DNA of 64,000 nt from Nitrospira_E sp052156535 (GTDB lineage: Bacteria > Nitrospirota > Nitrospiria > Nitrospirales > UBA8639), in NCBI RefSeq assembly GCF_052156535.1, contig NZ_JBQKUP010000041.1:186001-250000 (forward strand), in the 5' to 3' direction. Every line of letters starts with the position of its first letter. Within the stretch, counting starts at the first letter, position 1. Both the position numbers and the translations under genes were made by a program. Of this stretch, positions 1 through 7,932 are shown piece after piece. The notes beneath the pieces are model-generated. The model was not told the origin of the DNA. It saw only the letters and a program-made list of their open reading frames with translations, and searched no databases.

Positions 1-1663
1 TTTCGTTGTCCGAACAATAGGTGTTGTTGTTGCCATTCTGCGTGCGTCGTACCTCATCGCCCATCAGGATCATGGGCACTCCCACGGAAAGCAGCGTCAC
101 GGCCAAAAAATTCTTGACCTGCCGGTTCCGTAGCCGTTCCACGGCCTGATCATCTGTCGGCCCTTCAACCCCGCAGTTCCAGCTTTTGTTGTCATTGGCC
201 CCGTCGCGGTTGTTTTCGCCGTTGGCTTCGTTGTGCTTGTCGTTGTAGGAGACGAGATCGTTGAGTGTAAAGCCGTCATGACAGGTCACAAAATTGATGC
301 TCTGCTCCGGTTCCCGTTCTTTATGACCATAGATCTCCGGACTGCCGATCAAGCGATCGGCGAAACGTGCCGACGACCCTTCCTCGCCACGGAAGAAATC
401 CCGGATATCGTCACGAAACCGTCCATTCCATTCTTTCCAGCTGTCTCCGATAAACGAACCGACCTGGTAGAGTCCGGCTGCATCCCAAGCTTCCGCAATG
501 AGTTTCGTCCCGGCCAGGAAGGGGTCGGAATCAATGTCCCAGAGAATGGGAGGATTCTGTAGCGGCCGACCGGCTTCGTCGCGGGAGAGAATCGACGCGA
601 GGTCGAATCGAAAGCCGTCCACGTGCATCTCATCCACCCAATATCGGAGACTGTCCATAATGAGACGACGGACAATCGGTTGATTGGCATTTAATGTGTT
701 GCCCGTCCCGGTATAATTACTGTACCGGCTCCGGTCCTCCTCCAGGATGTAATAGACACTATTTTCGAGGCCGCGATAACAGAGCGCGGGTCCATCCTCA
801 TTGCCTTCGGCAGTGTGGTTGTAGACCACATCAAGAATGACTTCAATGCCTGCTCGATGCAGGGCTTTGACCATGTCGCGGAATTCGTCAACCACTTCGA
901 GCGGATTCTGACGTGAACTATACTGCGGATGCGGGGCGAAGAAGGATATTGGTGCATAACCCCAATAGTTGACTCGGCCCGGAGGACAATCCTGGTTGTC
1001 GAAATGAAACACGGGCAGGAGTTCGACCGCGGTAATGCCGAGTTCCTGAAGATACGGAATTTTTTCGATCAGACCGGCATAGGTGCCTCGGGTTTTCTCA
1101 CCGACGCCCGAACTGGGGTGGCGGGTAAACCCGCGCACGTGCATTTCGTACACGATGGTTCGGGTGGACGGCGTTTTGAGCGGGGCGTCGCCCTCCCAAT
1201 CGTACGCGTTCACATCAACGACCACACTCTTCATGGCTGTCGCGCAATTGTCTCCCGGCTTGGATGCGGTGAGGCGGCTGTATTGCGTTGGAACCGCCAC
1301 GCTCCTGCCATAGGGATCGAGCAGAATCTTTTCAGGGTCAAATCGCATCCCTCGTTGCGGTTCAAACGGCCCGTACGCACGATAGCCGTAAATCTGGCCA
1401 GGTCGAATCCCAGGGACGAAGACGTGCCAGTAGTGGTACGTCCGGTTTTTCCAGGAGTTGAGGGAAATAACGGTAACCGGCTTCGTATCATCCGCGTGAT
1501 GGAACAACAGCAATTCCACGAGAGTACTGTTTTTCGAAAACACACAGAAGTTGACACCTTCAGGGGAAACGGTCGCCCCGAGGGGAAAACTTTTTCCGGG
1601 AATGCTTGTTCCAGCTTGCATATTTACTTCACTTTTGGCCCCAAATTTTTTGCCCTTAGCCAT
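1..1663 (-). CDS. glgX: glycogen debranching enzyme GlgX/TreX (GH13, isoamylase type), 3' end outside window
   Basis: The minus frame is open from the ATG at 1663 to the left edge (554 codons; family members are about 700 aa), so the C-terminus is missing. The enzyme hydrolyses alpha-1,6 branches of glycogen or limit dextrin in the cytoplasm. An N-terminal CBM48-like segment (starts near residue 20, with NFCVFSKNS) precedes the GH13 barrel. Visible catalytic signatures are DGFRFDLAS (nucleophile Asp, about residue 350), AEAWDAAG (acid/base Glu, about 389) and TCHDGFTL (about 460). A GAGGG ribosome binding site lies 9 nt before ATG 1663; a second in-frame ATG is at 1621. It shares the strand with the downstream sugar-phosphorylase and phosphoketolase genes, which fits glycogen mobilisation. 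Family call is secure; GlgX versus TreX cannot be separated from sequence alone. Confidence 0.93.
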   Translation of the reverse strand, partial: MAKGKKFGAKSEVNMQAGTSIPGKSFPLGATVSPEGVNFCVFSKNSTLVELLLFHHADDTKPVTVISLNSWKNRTYHYWHVFVPGIRPGQIYGYRAYGPFEPQRGMRFDPEKILLDPYGRSVAVPTQYSRLTASKPGDNCATAMKSVVVDVNAYDWEGDAPLKTPSTRTIVYEMHVRGFTRHPSSGVGEKTRGTYAGLIEKIPYLQELGITAVELLPVFHFDNQDCPPGRVNYWGYAPISFFAPHPQYSSRQNPLEVVDEFRDMVKALHRAGIEVILDVVYNHTAEGNEDGPALCYRGLENSVYYILEEDRSRYSNYTGTGNTLNANQPIVRRLIMDSLRYWVDEMHVDGFRFDLASILSRDEAGRPLQNPPILWDIDSDPFLAGTKLIAEAWDAAGLYQVGSFIGDSWKEWNGRFRDDIRDFFRGEEGSSARFADRLIGSPEIYGHKEREPEQSINFVTCHDGFTLNDLVSYNDKHNEANGENNRDGANDNKSWNCGVEGPTDDQAVERLRNRQVKNFLAVTLLSVGVPMILMGDEVRRTQNGNNNTYCSDNE

Positions 1664-1778
1664 GCGCTTCGACCCTCTGCCAGAGATAGTCACGCACCAT
1701 TTTAATCCTGCGAATGGTCTTGAGGCACAGTGGCCCTATTATTATCTCCTGGTCCACGTGGCTCTCAAGGGCTGGTGC

Positions 1779-2393
1779 TCAGCTTTTTGTTAAATTGGCT
1801 AAGTCTTCTTCGTATACCGGGGTATCTGATTCGTAGCCATCGGGGAGTGTATGGCCTATGCCTTTGTGGCAATCAATGCAGGTCTTCCCCTCCTTCATGG
1901 CTCTCTGCATGTCCCGTTGGGCCACAAGTGACTGGGCGTGCCAGTCCATGGCCTCATAGGAATGGCAATTACGGCATTCTTGGGAATCGTTTTCTTTCAT
2001 TTCCAGCCAAACTTTTAAGGCCATCTGTTCACGCTTGGCCTCAAATTTTTCTCGCGTATTAATGGAGCCGGTGATTTTACCCCATAATTCCCATGTGGCC
2101 TTAATCTTCCGAACGACCTTTGGACCCCATGCTTTGGGCACATGGCAGTCGGCGCAAATGGCCCGGACACCTTGGGCGTTGGTGTAGTGAATGGATTGCT
2201 GATATTCCGGCAGGACGAAATCCGTCATTTCATGGCAGGCATTGGCACAAAAGGGGAGCGTATTGGACTGCTCCATGGCGGTGTTGAAGCCCCCCCAGAA
2301 AATAATCCCGGCTATTCCGCCCACGACGAAAATCGCTCCCCAGGAATATTTGCTGGTGGGGCTCCAAAACCATTTCCAAAGTCTTGTGAGCAT
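1779..2393 (-). CDS. tetraheme c-type cytochrome of the NapC/NirT/NrfH family
   Basis: 204 aa, membrane-anchored quinol dehydrogenase that would pass electrons between the quinone pool and the periplasmic multihaem protein encoded just upstream. One N-terminal transmembrane helix (about residues 18-38) is followed by four haem sites: CANACHEM (49-56), CADCH (80-84), then CRNCH and CIDCH. The first site reads C-A-N-A-C-H, i.e. CX3CH instead of the usual CX2CH, with the Met two residues later that NapC/NrfH proteins use near haem 1. The gene starts 33 nt after the octaheme gene, so they are almost surely co-transcribed. In ammonia oxidizers the equivalent partner of HAO is CycB (cM552); in Campylobacterota a NapC-like protein pairs with an epsilon-type HAO. 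Direction of electron flow is not decided by sequence. Confidence 0.88.
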   Translation of the reverse strand: MLTRLWKWFWSPTSKYSWGAIFVVGGIAGIIFWGGFNTAMEQSNTLPFCANACHEMTDFVLPEYQQSIHYTNAQGVRAICADCHVPKAWGPKVVRKIKATWELWGKITGSINTREKFEAKREQMALKVWLEMKENDSQECRNCHSYEAMDWHAQSLVAQRDMQRAMKEGKTCIDCHKGIGHTLPDGYESDTPVYEEDLANLTKS

Positions 2394-2426
2394 TGAATGA
2401 TGTCAACCCTATATTCTGACTCGTGC

Positions 2427-3959
2427 TTACTTCAATGACCCTTTTCCGTAACGGGATTCAAATCCTTTTCGAACGGCGTCAAGTTGGGCAGGGTTCATCC
2501 CTTCAAAGTACCAGGCATGGCCAGGGATCGGTTTGAAATGCTTTTCGAGTAACAGGTTCGCTTCTTTTTCTCCTGCGACCTTTTTAAGTTCGGGAATGAA
2601 TTCGAAATAGGTGTGCTTGGCCACTTCATACATCCCATGCCACCAGGTGTAATCGGGACCACTCATGGAGGCGCCATGCCGCGCTCGACGACCTTCGTGA
2701 TGCCAGATTTCCCACCAAATCCATTCGATCTTCTCGTCGAAGGGAGCCTGACTGATGGTACCGGCTTTCTGGAGGTCACCCATGATGGCCGCAATGGGCC
2801 TAGCAAATTTATCGTTATAGAGGTCCACTACCTTATCAAACTGGTTGTAATGTCCCAATATCACCGAATCGGTGTGACAGGCTGTGCACACATTTTGCAT
2901 TTTGAGACGACGTTCTTTCCACGTCAGCACCTCAACCACCTTTGACTCCTTGGCCTTGTCTCCGACCTTGGGCAATGGTTGACCTTCCGGCACATCAAAC
3001 TCACTGCCATCTTGAAGTTTCACCAGATTGTTTTTGACGGAAATAGGAGGCCGCAAGGTCCAGGAGATCCGTTCGCCCACATTATGGGTGGGCTTTTCTC
3101 CCCCTCCGGCGCTCATATGGCATGAAGCGCAGGTGGGGGCGGCCGAATAATCCACGCCGGCTTCCCATTTGTCCGATTCGAGATTCATTTCAGTCGTTTT
3201 GGCGTGATAGATGATGCCATGCTTGGATTCGTTATAGACCTCGATCTGAGGATGATCCGGACCGACATGACATTTTCCGCAGGTATCCGGGGTTCGTGCC
3301 TGCGCTTTGGAGAAGCGGTGCCGACCATGGCAGGCGGTACAGGAACCCCTAGACCCATCGGGATTAATACGTCCAATTCCGGTGTTAGGCCAAGTGGTGG
3401 GGAGAGGTTTTCCATCTTCACCAATTTCAATGGTTGAGCCGTGACATTGTTTACATCCGGCATTCACAGCCTCCGGGCCGCCAACGACCTCGCCCAAAAG
3501 ATTATCGAACGATGCGAGAATATCGCCGGCTTTCGAATGATGCGACCCATCCATCTCTTGGAATTCTGTGTTATGACAGCGCGCGCAATCCTTGGGCGTC
3601 ACAATGAGAGAGATCAATTGACCCTTGTGCCTGAACCCGTCCTTGTCTTTCCCATCCGCTTTGTGACAATCAAGGCAATTCACCCCTCGTTGCCCGTGCA
3701 TACTTTGATTCCATTCCTGGTACAACCCCGGTGTATGTTTCCGATGACATTGCACGCATTCCTCACCGTCGGGATTTCCCCAATCCTTGCCATGGGTGCC
3801 GTCGGGTCTCGCCGCATTGGCCTCACCGGCTTCGCGAACCAGCATGGTGCCCCCGTCTAACAACACCATGGTCGAACTTCCGATCAGGAGAATCAGGATC
3901 ACACTAAACGACGTCCGAAGAGAATTTCCTAGCCAGGAATCATTTTTGATGGTCTTCAT
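2427..3959 (-). CDS. octaheme hydroxylamine oxidoreductase-like cytochrome (HAO family)
   Basis: 510 aa exported protein with eight CXXCH sites at residues 68, 95, 125, 169, 207, 227, 277 and 358. The N-terminal hydrophobic segment (about 17-34) and ANA/A before residue 51 look like a signal peptide. The tail after haem 8 carries WHHEGRRARHGA and DYTWWHGMYEV, the helical region typical of HAO. In HAO the catalytic haem P460 is the fourth, cross-linked to a Tyr from a partner subunit. Tyrosines exist in this region (437, 444, 451), but whether one is the cross-linking residue needs an alignment. Family members oxidise hydroxylamine or hydrazine, or (epsilon-type) reduce nitrite. It is paired only with a NapC-type gene; haoB, cycA and amo are not here. 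A GAGGAA site lies 6 nt before ATG 3959. Confidence 0.85.
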   Translation of the reverse strand: MKTIKNDSWLGNSLRTSFSVILILLIGSSTMVLLDGGTMLVREAGEANAARPDGTHGKDWGNPDGEECVQCHRKHTPGLYQEWNQSMHGQRGVNCLDCHKADGKDKDGFRHKGQLISLIVTPKDCARCHNTEFQEMDGSHHSKAGDILASFDNLLGEVVGGPEAVNAGCKQCHGSTIEIGEDGKPLPTTWPNTGIGRINPDGSRGSCTACHGRHRFSKAQARTPDTCGKCHVGPDHPQIEVYNESKHGIIYHAKTTEMNLESDKWEAGVDYSAAPTCASCHMSAGGGEKPTHNVGERISWTLRPPISVKNNLVKLQDGSEFDVPEGQPLPKVGDKAKESKVVEVLTWKERRLKMQNVCTACHTDSVILGHYNQFDKVVDLYNDKFARPIAAIMGDLQKAGTISQAPFDEKIEWIWWEIWHHEGRRARHGASMSGPDYTWWHGMYEVAKHTYFEFIPELKKVAGEKEANLLLEKHFKPIPGHAWYFEGMNPAQLDAVRKGFESRYGKGSLK

Positions 3960-4083
3960 GCGTTTTCCTCACAGAGCGTTGGGTTGGCGGTGATGGGTTA
4001 TTCTCCGGGGTTGATGTGCCCTTCACCTTGAGGGGATCCCAAGTTCCTGCCACTGTACTTGAGAAACGTATTTTTTTCATCAC

Positions 4084-6492
4084 TCATACATTATCGGCTT
4101 CGGTGGAACTCCTCCTTCGCGCCGTTGTTCCGCGCTGCCCCCATTGCCAATTAGTGATCTCGAGCATATCTTCGCCGTACTTCGAGATGTATGTTTTGTG
4201 CTCCAACAGCTTGTCGCGAATCGCCTGCTTGGCATAGGCGGCGCGGGACCCGAGTTGCGGCAGCCGATCGATCACGTCACCGACGAGGTGAAACCGGTCG
4301 AGGTCGTTCATGACTACCATGTCGAACGGCGTGCTCGTTGTGCCTTCTTCCTTGTAGCCGCGCACGTGCAGATTTTTGTGGTTCGTCCGCCTGTAGGTCA
4401 GCCGGTGAATAAGCCATGGGTAGCCGTGAAACGCAAAGATAATCGGCTTGTCCTTGGTGAACAACGCATCGAAGTCCTGATCGGACAGGCCGTGCGAATG
4501 TTCACTCTGTGGCTGCAGTTTCATCAAATTGACGACGTTGATGACGCGAACCTTTAATTCCGGCACATGGGTGCGAAGGAGGTCTACGGCGGCCAACGTC
4601 TCCAGTGTCGGCACATCTCCGCAACAGGCCATGACGACATCGGGGTCTCCCCCTTTATCGTTGCTGGCCCACTCCCAGATTCCGATGCCCGCCGTACAGT
4701 GTTTGATCGCCTGGTCCATCGTCAACCATTGGGGAGCAGGCTGCTTGCCTGCGACGATGACGTTCACATAATTCCGGCTACGCAAACAGTGATCGGTGAC
4801 CGAGAGTAGGGTGTTGCCGTCCGGCGGCAGATACACGCGCACAACATCTGCTTTCTTGTTCACCACGTGGTCGATAAAGCCGGGGTCCTGATGGCTGAAT
4901 CCGTTATGATCCTGCCGCCAGACGTGGGAGGACAACAGATAATTGAGGGAGGCGATCGGCCGCCGCCAAGGAATTTCGTTGCAGACTTTCAGCCACTTGG
5001 CATGCTGGTTGAACATGGAATCGATAATATGGATGAATGCCTCGTAGCAGGAAAAAAACCCATGCCGTCCGCTCAAGAGATACCCTTCCAGCCACCCCTG
5101 GCACTGGTGCTCACTGAGCATTTCCATCACGCGGCCGTCAGGGGCCAAATGGTCATCGTACGGATAGCGATCGGCCATCCACGTGCGATTGGTCACCTCC
5201 ATGGCATCCTGCCAACGGTTTGAGTTGTTCTCGTCCGGACTGAACAGACGGAAATTGCGGCTTTCCATGTTCAGCTTCATCGTGTCGGCCAGGAACTTTC
5301 CCATGAGGCGTGTCGATTCGGCTGTCATAGCCCCCGGTGTTGTCACCTTGACGGCATAGTCGCGGAAATCCGGCAAACGCAGGTCCCGGAGGAGGAGACC
5401 GCCGTTGGCGTGCGGATTGGCGCTCATGCGGCGCGCGCCCTTCGGGGGCAGATCAGCGAGTTCGGGCTTCAGCCGTCCATGTTTATCGAATAGCTCCCCC
5501 GGGTTATAACTTTTCATCCACTTTTCAAGAAGTTTCACGTGCCCGGGCTTTTCATGCATTTCCCCCATCGGCACCTGGTGGCTGCGCCAGTAATCCTCGG
5601 TCCGTTTGCCGTCGATTTCCTTTGGGCAGGTCCACCCCTTGGGCGAACGAAGGATGATCATCGGCCAGCGCGGTCGCTCCTTTACGCCCTTCGTCCGCGC
5701 CTGGGTCTGGATGCTGTGGATTTCTTCCATGCAGCTGTCGATGGTCGCCGCCATGAGCTGATGCATCTTGTTCGGATCACTGCCCTCGACAAAATGGGGC
5801 GTATAGCCGTAACCACGGAAGAGCTGGTCCAATTCTTCGTGGCTGATACGTGCCAGCACGCAAGGGTTGGCGATTTTGTACCCGTTCAGGTGCAGGATCG
5901 GCAGCACGGCTCCGTCGTTTGCCGGGTTGAGGAACTTGTTGGAGTGCCAGGAGGTCGCCAGCGCTCCGGTTTCAGCCTCGCCGTCGCCGACAACGCAGGC
6001 GACGACCAGGTCGGGATTGTCATAGGCAGCCCCGTAGGCATGAGAGACGGCATACCCCAATTCGCCGCCTTCGTGAATTGAGCCGGGGGTCTCGGGCGCC
6101 ACGTGGCTGGGAATGCCTCCAGGGAACGAGAACTGCTTGAACAGCCGCTTCATGCCTTCTTCGTCCTGTGGGATGTTCGGATAGACTTCCGAGTAGGTGC
6201 CTTCCATGTAGGCATTGGCGACGATGCCTGGACCGCCATGGCCCGGACCGATAATGTAGATCATGTTGAGGTCTCGTGCCTTGATCGCTCGATTCAGATG
6301 GGCATAGATGAAATTCAATCCCGGCGTTGTCCCCCAGTGGCCGAGAAGCCTCGGTTTGATGTGCTCTTTGGTCAACGTCTTTTTCAATAACGGGTTGTCA
6401 TACAAATAGATTTGTCCAACCGACAAATAATTGGCGGCCCGCCAATAGGCATCGATCAAGTCCAGTTCTTTTTTTGATAACGTATTCGACAT
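4084..6492 (-). CDS. xfp: xylulose-5-phosphate/fructose-6-phosphate phosphoketolase
   Basis: 802 aa thiamine-diphosphate enzyme, cytoplasmic. It cleaves xylulose 5-phosphate or fructose 6-phosphate with phosphate to acetyl phosphate plus glyceraldehyde 3-phosphate or erythrose 4-phosphate. Family marks: LGHWGTTPGLNFIYAHLNR near the N-terminus, GPGHGGPG, the TPP-binding GDGEAETG segment, and the C-terminal AFHGYPWLIHRLTYRRTNH. Length agrees with bacterial Xfp (about 790-830 aa). The ATG at 6492 is chosen because AAAGGAGG lies 6 nt upstream; the in-frame ATG at 6531 has no such site. Acetate kinase, the natural next enzyme, is the upstream neighbour at 6666-7919. Together they give ATP from sugar phosphate without lower glycolysis. 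Confidence 0.96.
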   Translation of the reverse strand: MSNTLSKKELDLIDAYWRAANYLSVGQIYLYDNPLLKKTLTKEHIKPRLLGHWGTTPGLNFIYAHLNRAIKARDLNMIYIIGPGHGGPGIVANAYMEGTYSEVYPNIPQDEEGMKRLFKQFSFPGGIPSHVAPETPGSIHEGGELGYAVSHAYGAAYDNPDLVVACVVGDGEAETGALATSWHSNKFLNPANDGAVLPILHLNGYKIANPCVLARISHEELDQLFRGYGYTPHFVEGSDPNKMHQLMAATIDSCMEEIHSIQTQARTKGVKERPRWPMIILRSPKGWTCPKEIDGKRTEDYWRSHQVPMGEMHEKPGHVKLLEKWMKSYNPGELFDKHGRLKPELADLPPKGARRMSANPHANGGLLLRDLRLPDFRDYAVKVTTPGAMTAESTRLMGKFLADTMKLNMESRNFRLFSPDENNSNRWQDAMEVTNRTWMADRYPYDDHLAPDGRVMEMLSEHQCQGWLEGYLLSGRHGFFSCYEAFIHIIDSMFNQHAKWLKVCNEIPWRRPIASLNYLLSSHVWRQDHNGFSHQDPGFIDHVVNKKADVVRVYLPPDGNTLLSVTDHCLRSRNYVNVIVAGKQPAPQWLTMDQAIKHCTAGIGIWEWASNDKGGDPDVVMACCGDVPTLETLAAVDLLRTHVPELKVRVINVVNLMKLQPQSEHSHGLSDQDFDALFTKDKPIIFAFHGYPWLIHRLTYRRTNHKNLHVRGYKEEGTTSTPFDMVVMNDLDRFHLVGDVIDRLPQLGSRAAYAKQAIRDKLLEHKTYISKYGEDMLEITNWQWGQRGTTARRRSSTEADNV

Positions 6493-6665
6493 GCTGTCCT
6501 CCTTTAATGTGGCATCATTCAGCTTGAACACCGACTCAAGGTAAATGCGGTTCTTCCGGGTTTAGTGTGGGGAAATTTCTGGGACAATATGTGAGGCCCT
6601 ACGCCGACACATTCCTCGCCTTTATAAGGGGAAGTTGGGCGAGGTACAAACGGATTCATCGGGAC

Positions 6666-7919
6666 CTACCGGGTCCCTTCGAGACAACGTACCGTCTCAC
6701 GGGCAATCCAGGTTTCTTCATCCGCAGCCCCGACATACACTTCTAACGGTTGTTCATCTTTACTGATCCTGGTGACATCTCCCGGCTGAAGCCTGACGGC
6801 TTTGCTATTGAGGCTAGGATCCAACCGTAATCCGCACCACTCCATACCTTCACAAATTCTGCGTCGAATAACGGGAGCCGCCTCGCCGATTCCACCCCCG
6901 AAAATGAGGGCGTCCGCACCGCCCAGAACCGCAAGATAGGCACCGATATATTTTTTTACACGATAGCAAAACACATCAATGGCCATTTGCGATGGTTCAT
7001 GCCCTTCGCGGTCGGCCGCCTGCAGGAGTTCCCTCATATCATTCGTTCTTCCGGAAAGTCCCAGAAGGCCGGACTGTTCATTCAGCCAGCGTTCCACTTC
7101 GGTCGGTTCCACTTTTTCCTGTTGACAGAGATAGCTCACAATGGAAGGATCCAGATCACCGCATCGCGTGCCCATGACCAGCCCTTCCAGCGGTGTGAAT
7201 CCCATGGAGGTCTCCACGGATTGCCCATTTTTAATTGCGGATATTGAACATCCATTCCCGAGTTGCACGGTGATGAGTCGGGATGGTTCAGACGGTCTTC
7301 TGGTTTTTTCAAAATAACTTCCAGCTAAAGAGGCATGTGCGATGCCGTGGAAACCATAGCGACGAATGTGATGGCGATTGGCTAACGCATGGGGCAGCGC
7401 GTACATTTTGGCATGAGAGGGCATGGTGGCATGAAAGGCTGTGTCGAACACCGCCACCATTGGGACCTGTGGGCCCAGAATGGCCCTGACTCCCCGAATC
7501 CCTTCCAGGCAGGCCGGGTTGTGCAAGGGCGCTAATTCCCCAAGTGTATCAATCTCGCTCATCACTTCGTCCGAAATCACGACCGATTGAGAAAATCGTT
7601 CTCCTCCATGGACCACCCGGTGGCCGACGGCTTCCACCCCGGCGAGGGAGGCGGGATGATGATTCGCGCTGTCGAGTTGTTCGAGTTGCTCAAACAGCCA
7701 GCGAATGGCTTGATGGTGGTTAGCAATCACCCTGGTGATTTTCGTAAAGGGTTTTTCTTCGACCCCACATTCAAAACTCGCCGTGTTGCCGATGCCCTTC
7801 ACAGCTCCTTTTATCAGTGCCCGATCCGGTCGAATTTCGCGAGGTGACGCTTGAGGATCAACATCGAGCACACGAAATTTGACGGACGAACTTCCGCTGT
7901 TCAGCACGAGAATTCGCAT
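6666..7919 (-). CDS. ackA: acetate kinase
   Basis: 417 aa, reversible transfer of phosphate between acetyl phosphate and ADP. ASKHA-fold signatures are clear: N-terminal LVLNSGSSSVKF, HRVVHGGERF, FDTAFHATMP, GFHGIAHAS, QLGNGCS, MGTRCGDLDP and GGIGEAAP. Start ATG 7919 has an AAGGGG site 4 nt upstream. It lies between phosphoketolase (downstream on this strand) and a GH65 phosphorylase whose stop is 13 nt upstream, so these form one sugar-catabolic unit. It supplies substrate-level ATP and acetate, or runs backward to activate acetate. Confidence 0.96.
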   Translation of the reverse strand: MRILVLNSGSSSVKFRVLDVDPQASPREIRPDRALIKGAVKGIGNTASFECGVEEKPFTKITRVIANHHQAIRWLFEQLEQLDSANHHPASLAGVEAVGHRVVHGGERFSQSVVISDEVMSEIDTLGELAPLHNPACLEGIRGVRAILGPQVPMVAVFDTAFHATMPSHAKMYALPHALANRHHIRRYGFHGIAHASLAGSYFEKTRRPSEPSRLITVQLGNGCSISAIKNGQSVETSMGFTPLEGLVMGTRCGDLDPSIVSYLCQQEKVEPTEVERWLNEQSGLLGLSGRTNDMRELLQAADREGHEPSQMAIDVFCYRVKKYIGAYLAVLGGADALIFGGGIGEAAPVIRRRICEGMEWCGLRLDPSLNSKAVRLQPGDVTRISKDEQPLEVYVGAADEETWIARETVRCLEGTR

Positions 7920-7932
7920 GGTCCCCTTCGAA

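Noticed and set aside
97..1557. Several short minus-strand ORFs near the left edge
   Set aside because: They lie in other frames of one continuous glgX frame that has no stop inside the window.
929..1705. 258-aa plus-strand ORF
   Set aside because: Antisense shadow of glgX; no family resemblance and no plausible start site.
1779..3959. Assigning the locus as comammox hao-cyc
   Set aside because: No haoB, cycA or amo genes are present; the pair alone does not prove ammonia oxidation.
5539..6081. 180-aa plus ORF inside xfp
   Set aside because: Shadow of the phosphoketolase coding strand with frame-shadow composition.
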